This document shows positions 1 to 7,230 of a stretch of 7,997 nucleotides of DNA, piece after piece. The number at the start of each line of letters is the position of its first letter. Position 1 is the stretch's first letter. Below the pieces are notes generated by a model that did not search any database, was not told where the DNA came from, and saw only the letters and a program-made list of their open reading frames with translations. Source of the DNA: Butyrivibrio sp. (GTDB lineage Bacteria > Bacillota_A > Clostridia > Lachnospirales > Lachnospiraceae); assembly GCA_024690635.1 (NCBI GenBank), contig JAILOW010000061.1, positions 1-7,997 of the forward strand, read 5' to 3'. The translations under genes were made by a program, and so were the position numbers.

Positions 1-107
1 CAAAGGGCAAGGTCATAACAAGAAAACCCATTCTTCCAAGTGATGAAGAACTTGCGGAGAACAAAAGATCTCAAAGTGCAAAGCTGAGAGTATTTGAAAA
101 AGCCTAA
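1..107 (+). CDS. rsmH: 16S rRNA (cytosine(1402)-N(4))-methyltransferase RsmH, C-terminal end only
   Basis: The window opens inside this gene. The frame starting at base 3 gives 34 residues, beginning [17 protein letters not shown] and ending at a TAA (105-107). The string ending in S-A-K-L-R-V, preceded by a K-P-I-x-P-S-D-E-E-L stretch, is the usual C-terminus of RsmH (MraW), the SAM-dependent enzyme that methylates C1402 of 16S rRNA. The SAM-binding part lies upstream of the window. Its place just before ftsL is the standard dcw order and supports the call. Only about a tenth of the protein is visible, so nothing can be said about its catalytic residues. Confidence 0.93.
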   Translation, partial: KGKVITRKPILPSDEELAENKRSQSAKLRVFEKA

Positions 108-137
108 AGGGCATTTGCTTTAAAAGAAAAAGCAGGA

Positions 138-144
138 AAGGAGG
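138..144 (+). promoter_or_regulatory. Strong Shine-Dalgarno that sets the ftsL start
   Basis: AAGGAGG at 138-144 is a near-perfect anti-16S match. The first ATG in the frame (145) directly abuts it with no spacer, which would not allow normal initiation. The second in-frame ATG (151) lies 6 bases downstream, an ideal distance. The true start is therefore very probably 151. Confidence 0.85.
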
Positions 145-150
145 ATGACC

Positions 151-579
151 ATGGCAACTGAATACATACGTGGAACTACAGTCAGAAAAAGACAGCCGTC
201 CAAGGTTCATCTTCACGAGCCTGCAAGGCAGAATAAAAGAAGACATCACATGAGTCTTGGCTATCTGCTTTTCCTTTCATTTGCTATGGCGCTCATGGTT
301 GGTACCCTTGCTTTCTACATTTCTCTTCAGTCACAAATACAAAACAGTGTAAAAAGTATCGCAGTTTTGGAAAGTCAATTAAATGATTTGAAGCAGGACA
401 ATGATGAGGCGTATAATAGAGCCAATGGCAATTTGGATCTGGACGAAGTAAAGAGGATTGCGATCCAGGAATACGGCATGACCTATGCCTCCGAAGGCCA
501 GATAATAACTTATTCAGACGGTGGCGGCAACGATTATGTAAGACAGGTGGCTCCAATACCTGAAGCCGGCAAAAAGTAA
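151..579 (+). CDS. ftsL: FtsL-like septum formation protein (bitopic division protein)
   Basis: A 142-residue bitopic membrane protein. A basic cytoplasmic N-terminus (about residues 1-35, rich in K, R and H) leads into one membrane segment at about 36-58. A predicted extracytoplasmic coiled coil follows at about 60-92, then the stretch LDLDEVKRIAIQEYGM (95-110), which resembles the post-coil region of FtsL/DivIC-type proteins. FtsL binds DivIB and DivIC and helps activate the FtsW-PBP septal synthase. Sequence conservation in this family is weak, so the call rests on topology, size and position between rsmH and the PBP gene. An ATG at 145 exists, but the Shine-Dalgarno spacing favours 151. 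The gap to the next gene is 30 bases. A DivIC-like label is the main alternative. Confidence 0.85.
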   Translation: MATEYIRGTTVRKRQPSKVHLHEPARQNKRRHHMSLGYLLFLSFAMALMVGTLAFYISLQSQIQNSVKSIAVLESQLNDLKQDNDEAYNRANGNLDLDEVKRIAIQEYGMTYASEGQIITYSDGGGNDYVRQVAPIPEAGKK

Positions 580-609
580 GTAAAACACCGTTTTGAGGAT
601 TGGCAGTAA

Positions 610-2871
610 ATGAGACAGGGAAATACCAAAAAAACACAGAAATTTACAATGGGAATGAAGAAAAAGCTGGTAGTGCTGTTTGTTCTGGTGCTACTGGCTT
701 TCGTTGGGTTAGGGATCAGACTTATCCTTATCACCAAAAATAACGGCGAGGAATATGAAAAACAGGTTCTTTCACAGCAGCAGTATGACTCCACAACTCT
801 TCCTTACAGAAGAGGCGAGATCCTGGATTCCAACGGAACGATCCTTGCCTACAGTGAAAAGGTTTACAACGTCATTCTGGATGCGAAGCTTCTTTTAAGA
901 GATGAGAAGTTCTTAGAGCCAACACTCACGGCTCTTTCCAAGGAGTTTAAGCTTGATACCTCCGAGATCAGGAATTATTTAAGCGATCATCCCACTTCAC
1001 AGTACTATACTATGGCAAAAAAGCTCTCTTATGATGAGATCAGCAATTTCCAGGATATGATTACTCCCGGAACCGAGCTTTATAATGCCGATATCCAGGG
1101 CATCTGGTTTGAGCCCTCCTATATCCGCAAGTATCCCAACGGATCTCTTGCCTGCGATGTTATCGGCTTTACCAGCAATGACAACAACGGAATGTATGGT
1201 CTTGAGGAGTATTACAACAATACACTTTCAGGAACCATGGGAAGAGAGTACGGATATCTTGATGATGATTCCAATCTTGAGAGAACCACGATTCCCGCAA
1301 CAGACGGAGATAATATCGTTACCACCATTGATGGTAACCTTCAGAATATAGTGGAAAAGCACCTTCAGGAGTTTAACGACACCTACAAGGACAATGCCAG
1401 ACAAGGAAACGGTGCCAACAATGTGGGCTGCATCATGATGGATGTACACAGCGGCGAGATCCTTGCAATGGCCAGCTATCCCGGTTTTGATCTTAATAAC
1501 CCCAGGGACACCTCGGTTCTTATCGGTATGCCTGCGGTTGATGAAAAGGGAAATAAAGTTAAGCCCGAATCTCAGCTGGAATCCGGCGTTTATATCACTG
1601 AGGATATGATAAAAGAATTTACGGATGAGCAGCTTTATCAGAATTACAATGCACTTTGGAAAAACTTCTGCATTTCCGATACCTACGAGCCCGGTTCCGT
1701 AGCAAAGCCCTTTACTGTTGCGACAGGAATTGAGTGCGGTGCCATCACAGGCGATGAAGTCTATGACTGCCAGGGTAAGCTTGAAATAGGCGGATGGCCC
1801 ATTCAGTGTCATAACAGATACGGTCACGGACTTATCTCTGTGGAAAGAGGTATCGAGGTATCCTGCAACGTAGCAATGATGTATGTGGCCCAGGCCATCG
1901 GTATCAACAACTTTACCAAATTCCAGAAGGACTTTGGCTTTGGCCTTAAGACCAATGTGGATCTTGCCGGAGAAGCCAGAACAGAGGGACTTACCTACTC
2001 GGCATCCAACATGACTCCTACCGACCTTGCCACCAACTCCTTCGGACAGGGCTTTAACGCAGACATGATTGAGATGATCACAAGCTTTAGTTCACTTATA
2101 AACGGCGGCTATTACTACGAGCCTCACGTTGTTAAAAAGATCGTATCCAGCAGCGGATCCACGATCAAGAGCATCGAACCCAGAGTACTCAGACAGACTG
2201 TATCCCAGAGCACTTCTGAAAAGATCATCCAGTACTGTAACAAGGTTGTATCTGGAGAAGAAGGTACAGGTAGAACCGCAAGACCCGCAGGCTACATGAT
2301 AGGCGGCAAGACAGGTACTGCTCAGACACTTCCCCGTGGAAACAGACAGTACGTTGTATCATTCATGGGCTATGCTCCTGCAAACAACCCTGATATAGCC
2401 ATCTATGTGGTTGTAGACAGACCCAACGTATCAGAGCAGGACGATGCCAAGTACGCCACAAGGATCGTCAGAGCCATCCTCACAGAGGCGCTTCCATATT
2501 TGAACTATCCCATGACAGAAGAGCTTTCATCTTCTGAGGAAATGGAACTTATAGAGCTTAGAGAAAAAATGATAACCTCAGCAGTGGCACCGTCTGAAGA
2601 GGACGAAGATGCCGAAAATGAAGAGGAGAGCGAGCAGACAGAAGAAGAGCAGGCTGCAAGCACAGAAGCTTCCACTAAAAAGGAAGAAGAGCCTTCCGGA
2701 TCCATATGGGAGACATTTGACGTAGACCCTGCAACGGGGTATTATATTGACCCGAATACAGGTAATCTGATCGACCCGTCCAACGGCAACGAAATCGGTG
2801 GAGCAGAACTGCCTGATTTTTCCGGAAATGTAAATAATACGGTAAATAATGAGGAGTCCGGCGGTGAGTGA
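610..2871 (+). CDS. ftsI: Class B penicillin-binding protein (FtsI/PBP2/SpoVD-type transpeptidase)
   Basis: A 753-residue D,D-transpeptidase that cross-links peptidoglycan, probably at the septum as partner of FtsW. Order: short basic cytoplasmic tail, membrane anchor at about 20-41, pedestal/dimerisation domain at about 62-240 (with Y-R-R-G-E-I-L-D at 66-73), and transpeptidase domain at about 270-630. All three active-site motifs are present: SVAK with nucleophile S363 and K366, SCN at 418-420, and KTG at 567-569. An extra segment of roughly 35-45 residues sits at about 301-347, ahead of the active-site serine. I see no PASTA domain. The protein instead ends in an acidic low-complexity tail (about 637-695) and three D-P-x-x-G octapeptides. 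The start at 610 has GAGG nine bases upstream; the ATG at 649 has no such site. FtsI and SpoVD cannot be told apart from this sequence, and the symbol follows the gene's position. Confidence 0.93.
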   Translation: MRQGNTKKTQKFTMGMKKKLVVLFVLVLLAFVGLGIRLILITKNNGEEYEKQVLSQQQYDSTTLPYRRGEILDSNGTILAYSEKVYNVILDAKLLLRDEKFLEPTLTALSKEFKLDTSEIRNYLSDHPTSQYYTMAKKLSYDEISNFQDMITPGTELYNADIQGIWFEPSYIRKYPNGSLACDVIGFTSNDNNGMYGLEEYYNNTLSGTMGREYGYLDDDSNLERTTIPATDGDNIVTTIDGNLQNIVEKHLQEFNDTYKDNARQGNGANNVGCIMMDVHSGEILAMASYPGFDLNNPRDTSVLIGMPAVDEKGNKVKPESQLESGVYITEDMIKEFTDEQLYQNYNALWKNFCISDTYEPGSVAKPFTVATGIECGAITGDEVYDCQGKLEIGGWPIQCHNRYGHGLISVERGIEVSCNVAMMYVAQAIGINNFTKFQKDFGFGLKTNVDLAGEARTEGLTYSASNMTPTDLATNSFGQGFNADMIEMITSFSSLINGGYYYEPHVVKKIVSSSGSTIKSIEPRVLRQTVSQSTSEKIIQYCNKVVSGEEGTGRTARPAGYMIGGKTGTAQTLPRGNRQYVVSFMGYAPANNPDIAIYVVVDRPNVSEQDDAKYATRIVRAILTEALPYLNYPMTEELSSSEEMELIELREKMITSAVAPSEEDEDAENEEESEQTEEEQAASTEASTKKEEEPSGSIWETFDVDPATGYYIDPNTGNLIDPSNGNEIGGAELPDFSGNVNNTVNNEESGGE
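2518..2694 (+). other. Acidic low-complexity tail of the PBP
   Basis: PBP residues about 637-695 are dominated by Glu and Asp with Ser, Thr and Ala, for example PSEEDEDAENEEESEQTEEE at 661-680. The DNA is correspondingly GA-rich. By topology this stretch would be outside the membrane, after the catalytic domain, where PASTA domains sit in many Gram-positive division PBPs. It is probably disordered. No function can be assigned. Confidence 0.8.
2725..2796 (+). repeat. Three tandem octapeptide-coding units (D-P-x-[TN]-G-x-x-I)
   Basis: Three adjacent 24-base units in the PBP gene encode DPATGYYI, DPNTGNLI and DPSNGNEI (residues 706-729). D, P, G and final I are invariant and position 4 is T or N. 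The codons differ between units (gac cct, gac ccg, gac ccg; att, atc, atc), so the repeat is clearer in protein than in DNA. This suggests an old duplication held by selection rather than a recent slippage event. It lies near the C-terminus in the extracytoplasmic tail. Confidence 0.8.
2851..2856 (+). promoter_or_regulatory. Shine-Dalgarno inside the PBP gene that sets the mraY start
   Basis: GAGGAG at 2851-2856 lies 7 bases before the GTG at 2864. The upstream in-frame ATG (2849) overlaps this site and has only AT-rich sequence before it, so it is an unlikely start. This supports GTG initiation for mraY. Confidence 0.75.
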
Positions 2872-3832
2872 TTATATTTTTAGAATTTTATTACCTGTTT
2901 TCGTTTCTTTTGCAGTGGCTGTAGTTATCGGACCACGCGTCATAGCTTTGCTCAAAAGGCTGAAGGCGGGACAGACCGAAAGAGAAGAGGGACTTGAGTC
3001 CCATCAGAAAAAGACTGGAACTCCCACAATGGGTGGGATCATCTTTCTTATCCCTGTAATTATAATTGGTATTTTTTACGGAAGGGATCACAAGGAAGTT
3101 ATACCTGTACTGATCCTTACCATTGGATTTGGCATCATAGGATTTCTTGATGACTACATTAAGGTAGTAAAAAAGCATAATCTCGGACTCAGAGCCTGGC
3201 AAAAGATACTCGGACAGTTCGTTGTTGCCATGTTTTTTGCAGTTTATGTGGAGACATTTACAGACATTTCTCTTGCAATGAAGGTTCCTTTTACAGGATA
3301 TGTGCTTGATTTCGGGATCTGGAACATTCCCATTCTTTTCTTTATAGCGCTTGGAACTGCCAACGGTACCAACTTTACCGACGGAGTTGACGGTCTTTGC
3401 GCATCAGTGACAGCTGTTGTTGCTGCATTTTTCGCGGTAGCGGGTGTTGTTTATAACGCAAGCGGAGCGCAGGTTATGTCTTCTGCCATGGTGGGAGCTC
3501 TTTTGGGCTACCTTGTTTACAACGTATATCCCGGCAAAGTCATGATGGGAGATACAGGTTCTCTGGCGATCGGTGGTTTTGTTACCGGAATAGCGTATGT
3601 TATGCAGATGCCCATATTCATCGTAATCGTGGGCTTTATCTATGCTTTTGAAGTAATATCGGTTATTTTACAGGTATCGTATTTTAAAATAACACATGGT
3701 AAAAGAATATTCAGAATGGCTCCCATTCATCACCACTTTGAAAAGGGCGGATGGTCGGAGACCAAGGTTGTGAATGTGTTTACCACAGTTACAATATTGC
3801 TGGCCCTGATTTCTTACGCAGGACTCAGATAA
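2864..3832 (+). CDS. mraY: Phospho-N-acetylmuramoyl-pentapeptide-transferase MraY
   Basis: A 322-residue integral membrane enzyme that transfers phospho-MurNAc-pentapeptide from UDP to undecaprenyl phosphate, forming lipid I on the inner face of the membrane. Family hallmarks are clear: TPTMGG near residue 53, D-D-Y at 96-98, the N-F-T-D-G-V-D-G-L block at 170-178, G-D-T-G-S at 229-233, and the HHH motif at 289-291 (M-A-P-I-H-H-H-F). The pattern of hydrophobic segments fits the usual ten membrane passes and the length is normal for the family. I chose the GTG at 2864 because GAGGAG sits 7 bases upstream; an ATG at 2849 would add five residues. The start overlaps the end of the PBP gene by 8 bases (GTGAGTGA), which suggests translational coupling. 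Confidence 0.97.
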   Translation: MSDYIFRILLPVFVSFAVAVVIGPRVIALLKRLKAGQTEREEGLESHQKKTGTPTMGGIIFLIPVIIIGIFYGRDHKEVIPVLILTIGFGIIGFLDDYIKVVKKHNLGLRAWQKILGQFVVAMFFAVYVETFTDISLAMKVPFTGYVLDFGIWNIPILFFIALGTANGTNFTDGVDGLCASVTAVVAAFFAVAGVVYNASGAQVMSSAMVGALLGYLVYNVYPGKVMMGDTGSLAIGGFVTGIAYVMQMPIFIVIVGFIYAFEVISVILQVSYFKITHGKRIFRMAPIHHHFEKGGWSETKVVNVFTTVTILLALISYAGLR

Positions 3833-3865
3833 AGTAAAAGTATTCGCAAAAAGGAAATGAATGAC

Positions 3866-5236
3866 ATGAAAGCTGAACTTAACGGAAAAAAAGTGCTTGT
3901 TATCGGAACGGGACTTTCGGGTGTCGGATCTGTAAGACTTCTTAGGCAGGTTGGGGCACTCCCTGTAATGCTTGAGGAAAATACCAAGGTTTCCGAGGAA
4001 GATATAAGGAAAAAGCTTCACGAGGAAGACAGAGACAGTACTCAGATCATAATCGGACAGATATCGGATGAAGTGCTGGATGAAATAGCGCTTACAGTGC
4101 CAAGTCCTGCGGTACCTCTTGATTCACCCACCGTTTTGCGTATTAAAGATAAGAATATTCCTATTTGGAGTGAGATAGAGCTTGCCTACAATTTCTCAAA
4201 AGGCAAAATGGTTGCCATAACTGGAACCAACGGCAAGACCACCACAACAACATTGGTGGGAGAGATCATGAAAGCTCACTTTTCTTCTGTTTATGTTGTG
4301 GGCAACATCGGAGTCTCTTTTGCTGAGAGTGCTCTTGAAATGACGGATGATACGGTTACAGTGGGAGAGATAAGCTCCTTCCAGCTTGAGGCGGTGGACA
4401 ACTTCCATGCCAATGTATCTGCCATACTGAATATCACGCCTGATCATCTCAACAGGCATCACACCATGGAATGCTATGCATCCATGAAAGAGAATATTAC
4501 AAATAACGAGACCAAAGAGGATACCTGCGTACTTAATTACGACAATGAGTACACAAGGGACTTCGGAAAAAGATGCCCCGCGAAAGTGGTGTATTTTTCA
4601 ACAAAAGAAAAGCTTATGGACGGTCTTTACCTTGAAGACGACGAAATAACCATGGCTACAGCGGGAAACCCCATGAGCATCATGAATATTCATGATATGA
4701 ACCTTGTGGGCCTTTGTAATGTGGAAAATGTTATGGCTGCGATTGCCATGTCACTTGCCATGGGCGTTCCTCTTTCAACGATACTGAGCGTTATAAGAGA
4801 TTTCAAAGCGGTTGAGCATCGTATAGAATTTGTTGCAACCAAGGGAGGCGTTGACTACTACAACGATTCCAAGGGTACCAATCCCGATGCTGCGATTCAG
4901 GGAATCAGGGCCATGAGTAAGCCTACAATCCTTATCGGAGGCGGCTATGACAAGGGCAGCGAGTATGATGAGTGGATCGAGAATTTCGGAGATACCGTAA
5001 AGCTTTTGGTGCTCATCGGACAGACAAAGGAAAAGATAGCAGAGTGCGCAAAAAAGCACGGCTTTAATAATTATATTTTCAAGGATACTTTTGAAGAAGC
5101 TCTTGCCTTTTGTACACAGGAGGCAAAGCCCGGTGATGCGGTACTTTTATCACCTGCCTGTGCAAGCTGGGATATGTTCCCCAACTATGAGACACGAGGC
5201 AAAAAGTTCAAGGAATATGTTAATCGCCTGAACTGA
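3866..5236 (+). CDS. murD: UDP-N-acetylmuramoylalanine--D-glutamate ligase MurD
   Basis: A cytoplasmic ATP-dependent ligase that adds D-glutamate to UDP-MurNAc-L-alanine. Numbered from the ATG at 3866 it has 456 residues: an N-terminal UDP-binding domain (K-V-L-V-I-G-T-G-L-S-G at 9-19), a central ATPase domain with P-loop GTNGKTTTTT (120-129) and T-P-D-H-L-N-R-H (191-198), and a C-terminal domain with Y-N-D-S-K-G-T-N-P-D (332-341) and L-S-P-A-C-A-S-W-D (428-436). K208 aligns by eye with the carbamylated lysine of E. coli MurD. The usual H-N-x-x-N motif reads C-N-V-E-N (284-288). An in-frame ATG at 3857 is only 1 base from the AAGGA site (3851-3855), whereas 3866 is 10 bases away, so 3866 is preferred; 3857 would give 459 residues. 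Confidence 0.96.
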   Translation: MKAELNGKKVLVIGTGLSGVGSVRLLRQVGALPVMLEENTKVSEEDIRKKLHEEDRDSTQIIIGQISDEVLDEIALTVPSPAVPLDSPTVLRIKDKNIPIWSEIELAYNFSKGKMVAITGTNGKTTTTTLVGEIMKAHFSSVYVVGNIGVSFAESALEMTDDTVTVGEISSFQLEAVDNFHANVSAILNITPDHLNRHHTMECYASMKENITNNETKEDTCVLNYDNEYTRDFGKRCPAKVVYFSTKEKLMDGLYLEDDEITMATAGNPMSIMNIHDMNLVGLCNVENVMAAIAMSLAMGVPLSTILSVIRDFKAVEHRIEFVATKGGVDYYNDSKGTNPDAAIQGIRAMSKPTILIGGGYDKGSEYDEWIENFGDTVKLLVLIGQTKEKIAECAKKHGFNNYIFKDTFEEALAFCTQEAKPGDAVLLSPACASWDMFPNYETRGKKFKEYVNRLN

Positions 5237-5261
5237 TATTTAGTAATTTCTTATGAGAAGC

Positions 5262-5265
5262 GGAG
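5262..5265 (+). promoter_or_regulatory. Shine-Dalgarno supporting the ftsW GTG start
   Basis: GGAG at 5262-5265, within a purine-rich run up to 5270, is 6 bases before GTG 5272. The nearby ATG at 5253 is out of frame with ftsW, so GTG is the only start that gives a full-length N-terminus. Confidence 0.7.
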
Positions 5266-5271
5266 AAGAGT

Positions 5272-6417
5272 GTGGGAAGATTAGACGGACTGAAAAAAAG
5301 AATAGAGGAGACCTATGTGGATTACAGTCTGATCTTCATCATACTGTTTTTGCTTGCTTTTGGCCTTATCATGCTTTATTCCACAAGCTCCTACGAGGCC
5401 AATCTTGATTTCGGAGATTCATCCTATTATTTCAGGCATCAGCTGATCCCCACCATTCTGGGACTTGGTGCCATGATCATAATGTCTTTTATCCCCTACA
5501 GACTGTGGCAGAAGCTTGCGTTTCCCATCTATGTGGCATCGGCTGTCTTTATCCTGATGATCATTCCTTTCGGAATAAAGATCAACGGTGCAAAAAGATG
5601 GATCAGGCTCTTTGGTATATCAATTCAGCCTGCGGAGATAGCCAAAGTGGCAACCATCATCTTTACAGCCACAATGATCATCAAACTTAAAAAGAATCTT
5701 ACTACGGCAAAGGGCTTTGCCATAGCGCTTGCATTTCCGCTTATTCTTGCGGGAATGGTGTATGGAATCACAAAGAACCTAAGCTCTGCCGTTATCATCA
5801 TGGGCATTACCATCATAATGCTCTTTATTTCAACACCCGGATATAAAAGATATATCGCAGCAGGAGTGGGAGTTATAGCTCTTGTGGCGCTGGTTGTGGC
5901 CGTTATAGTCACATCTGAGCAGGCAAGCGGCATGAACTACAGATTTGAGCGTGTCCTTGCATGGCTTGACCCCAACGCTTATTCAAGCGGCAAGGGATTC
6001 CAGATCCTTCAGGCTCTCTACGCCATAGGATCCGGCGGAGTCTTTGGAAAAGGACTTGGAGAGAGTATGCAGAAGATGGGCTTTGTGCCTGAGGCTCAGA
6101 ACGACATGATCTTTTCCATTATATGCGAAGAGCTTGGGCTTTTTGGCGCCATTGCGGTTATGCTCATGTTCCTTCTTTTGATCTGGAGACTTATGATCAT
6201 CGCAAACAACGCGCCCGACATGTTCGGAGCGCTTCTGGTCATCGGCGTTATGGGACATATCTCCATTCAGGTGATACTTAATATCGCCGTTGTTACCAAC
6301 ACCATCCCCAATACGGGAATCACGCTGCCTTTTATAAGCTACGGCGGATCTGCTGTTATCATACAGCTTGCAGAAATAGGACTGGCGCTTAATGTGGCCA
6401 GAAACATAGGAAGATAA
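5272..6417 (+). CDS. ftsW: Septal peptidoglycan glycosyltransferase FtsW (SEDS family)
   Basis: A 381-residue polytopic membrane protein of the SEDS family. These enzymes polymerise lipid II into glycan strands together with a class B PBP. Visible signatures are L-I-M-L-Y-S-T-S-S (32-40), the A-K-R-W-I-R block followed by Q-P-A-E-I-A-K (119-125), the large extracytoplasmic loop with G-F-V-P-E-A-Q-N-D (270-278), E-E-L-G-L-F-G (286-292), and the terminal T-G-I-T-L-P-F-I-S-Y-G-G-S-A (348-361). D278 sits where SEDS enzymes carry the essential aspartate. The loop reads PEAQND where textbook members have PEAHTD. Hydrophobic segments fit about ten membrane passes. Initiation is at GTG. SpoVE and RodA are close relatives; the position between murD and divIB, near the PBP and ftsZ, favours FtsW or SpoVE over RodA. 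Confidence 0.93.
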   Translation: MGRLDGLKKRIEETYVDYSLIFIILFLLAFGLIMLYSTSSYEANLDFGDSSYYFRHQLIPTILGLGAMIIMSFIPYRLWQKLAFPIYVASAVFILMIIPFGIKINGAKRWIRLFGISIQPAEIAKVATIIFTATMIIKLKKNLTTAKGFAIALAFPLILAGMVYGITKNLSSAVIIMGITIIMLFISTPGYKRYIAAGVGVIALVALVVAVIVTSEQASGMNYRFERVLAWLDPNAYSSGKGFQILQALYAIGSGGVFGKGLGESMQKMGFVPEAQNDMIFSIICEELGLFGAIAVMLMFLLLIWRLMIIANNAPDMFGALLVIGVMGHISIQVILNIAVVTNTIPNTGITLPFISYGGSAVIIQLAEIGLALNVARNIGR

Positions 6418-6421
6418 GCTG

Positions 6422-7189
6422 ATGGCAAGAAGATCCGGAAGAAACATTAGATATTACAACAGAAATTATAAGAGCCTTTTTATCATTGCCGGCATTGTTT
6501 TGTTTCTTTTGCTGGGAGCGGGACTTGGCCTTAAGTACGTGGCTGACAATTATACCGTTACCAACATTTATGTTACGGGAAACACCCATTATACCAACGA
6601 TGAGATAATCGAAATGGTAATGAACGGAAGATTCGGTCACAATTCTCTTTATCTTACACTCAAGTACAGAGACAAGAGTATTGAAGGCGTTCCTTTCATA
6701 GAAAAGATGGATGTGGACATTCTTTCTCCCGACACCATCAAGATAAATGTCTATGAAAAGGCTATTGCAGGGTACTTTGCCTATCTTGGAAGGTACATGT
6801 ACTTTGACAGGGACGGAATAGTGGTGGAGAGCTCTCTTGAAGCCTCAGACAACGTTCCCCAGGTTATGGGGCTTGATTTTAACTACTGCATCATTCACGA
6901 AAGACTTCCCATCGAAAACGAAGAGGTCTTTGAAGAGATCCTGGATATCACCCAGCTTCTTACAAAATACAGGCTTTCTGCCGACAGGATCTTCTTTGAC
7001 AGCGACTTTAACGTGTATCTGTATTTTGGGGATGTGGAAGTGAGTCTTGGGACAAAAGACAACATAGATGAGAAAATTATACAACTTCAATATATCCTTC
7101 CTGAACTTGAAGGAAAAACAGGTATTTTGGAGATGAAAGATTATGACGACAACACAAAAAACATCACATTTGAAGAGAAAAATCAGTAA
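6422..7189 (+). CDS. divIB: Cell division protein DivIB/FtsQ
   Basis: A 255-residue bitopic protein of the division complex. It has a basic cytoplasmic N-terminus (M-A-R-R-S-G-R), one membrane segment at about 18-40, a POTRA-type domain beginning with I-Y-V-T-G-N-T-H-Y-T-N-D-E-I (49-62) and running to about residue 112, and a beta-rich C-terminal domain to about 240. DivIB/FtsQ binds FtsL and DivIC and controls the FtsW-PBP synthase. The ATG is 4 bases after the ftsW stop. Its likely Shine-Dalgarno (AGGA at 6408-6411) lies inside the end of ftsW, so the two genes are probably translationally coupled. The sequence ends in a short charged tail. Confidence 0.9.
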   Translation: MARRSGRNIRYYNRNYKSLFIIAGIVLFLLLGAGLGLKYVADNYTVTNIYVTGNTHYTNDEIIEMVMNGRFGHNSLYLTLKYRDKSIEGVPFIEKMDVDILSPDTIKINVYEKAIAGYFAYLGRYMYFDRDGIVVESSLEASDNVPQVMGLDFNYCIIHERLPIENEEVFEEILDITQLLTKYRLSADRIFFDSDFNVYLYFGDVEVSLGTKDNIDEKIIQLQYILPELEGKTGILEMKDYDDNTKNITFEEKNQ

Positions 7190-7230
7190 ATTGTTTGTCG
7201 CCGCATGAAAATTTAAAGGCAAAAAACAGG

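Noticed and set aside
94..124. Possible promoter before ftsL (TTGAAA, then TTTAAA with an upstream TG)
   Set aside because: The spacing is 19 bases and the -10 box matches only four of six. rsmH and ftsL are close enough to share a transcript.
145..150. ATG at 145 as the ftsL start
   Set aside because: It directly abuts AAGGAGG with no spacer; the ATG at 151 has the proper 6-base spacing.
1228..1827. Minus-strand open frame of about 199 codons inside the PBP gene
   Set aside because: It is a shadow of the transpeptidase domain with no family signature.
5253..5275. ATG at 5253 as an ftsW start or a small gene between murD and ftsW
   Set aside because: It is out of frame with ftsW, and its frame simply runs into the ftsW coding region without any recognisable product.
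7191..7229. Imperfect inverted repeat after divIB as a terminator
   Set aside because: About ten pairs including one G-U, two mismatches, a 15-base loop and no following T run. It is too weak for an intrinsic terminator.
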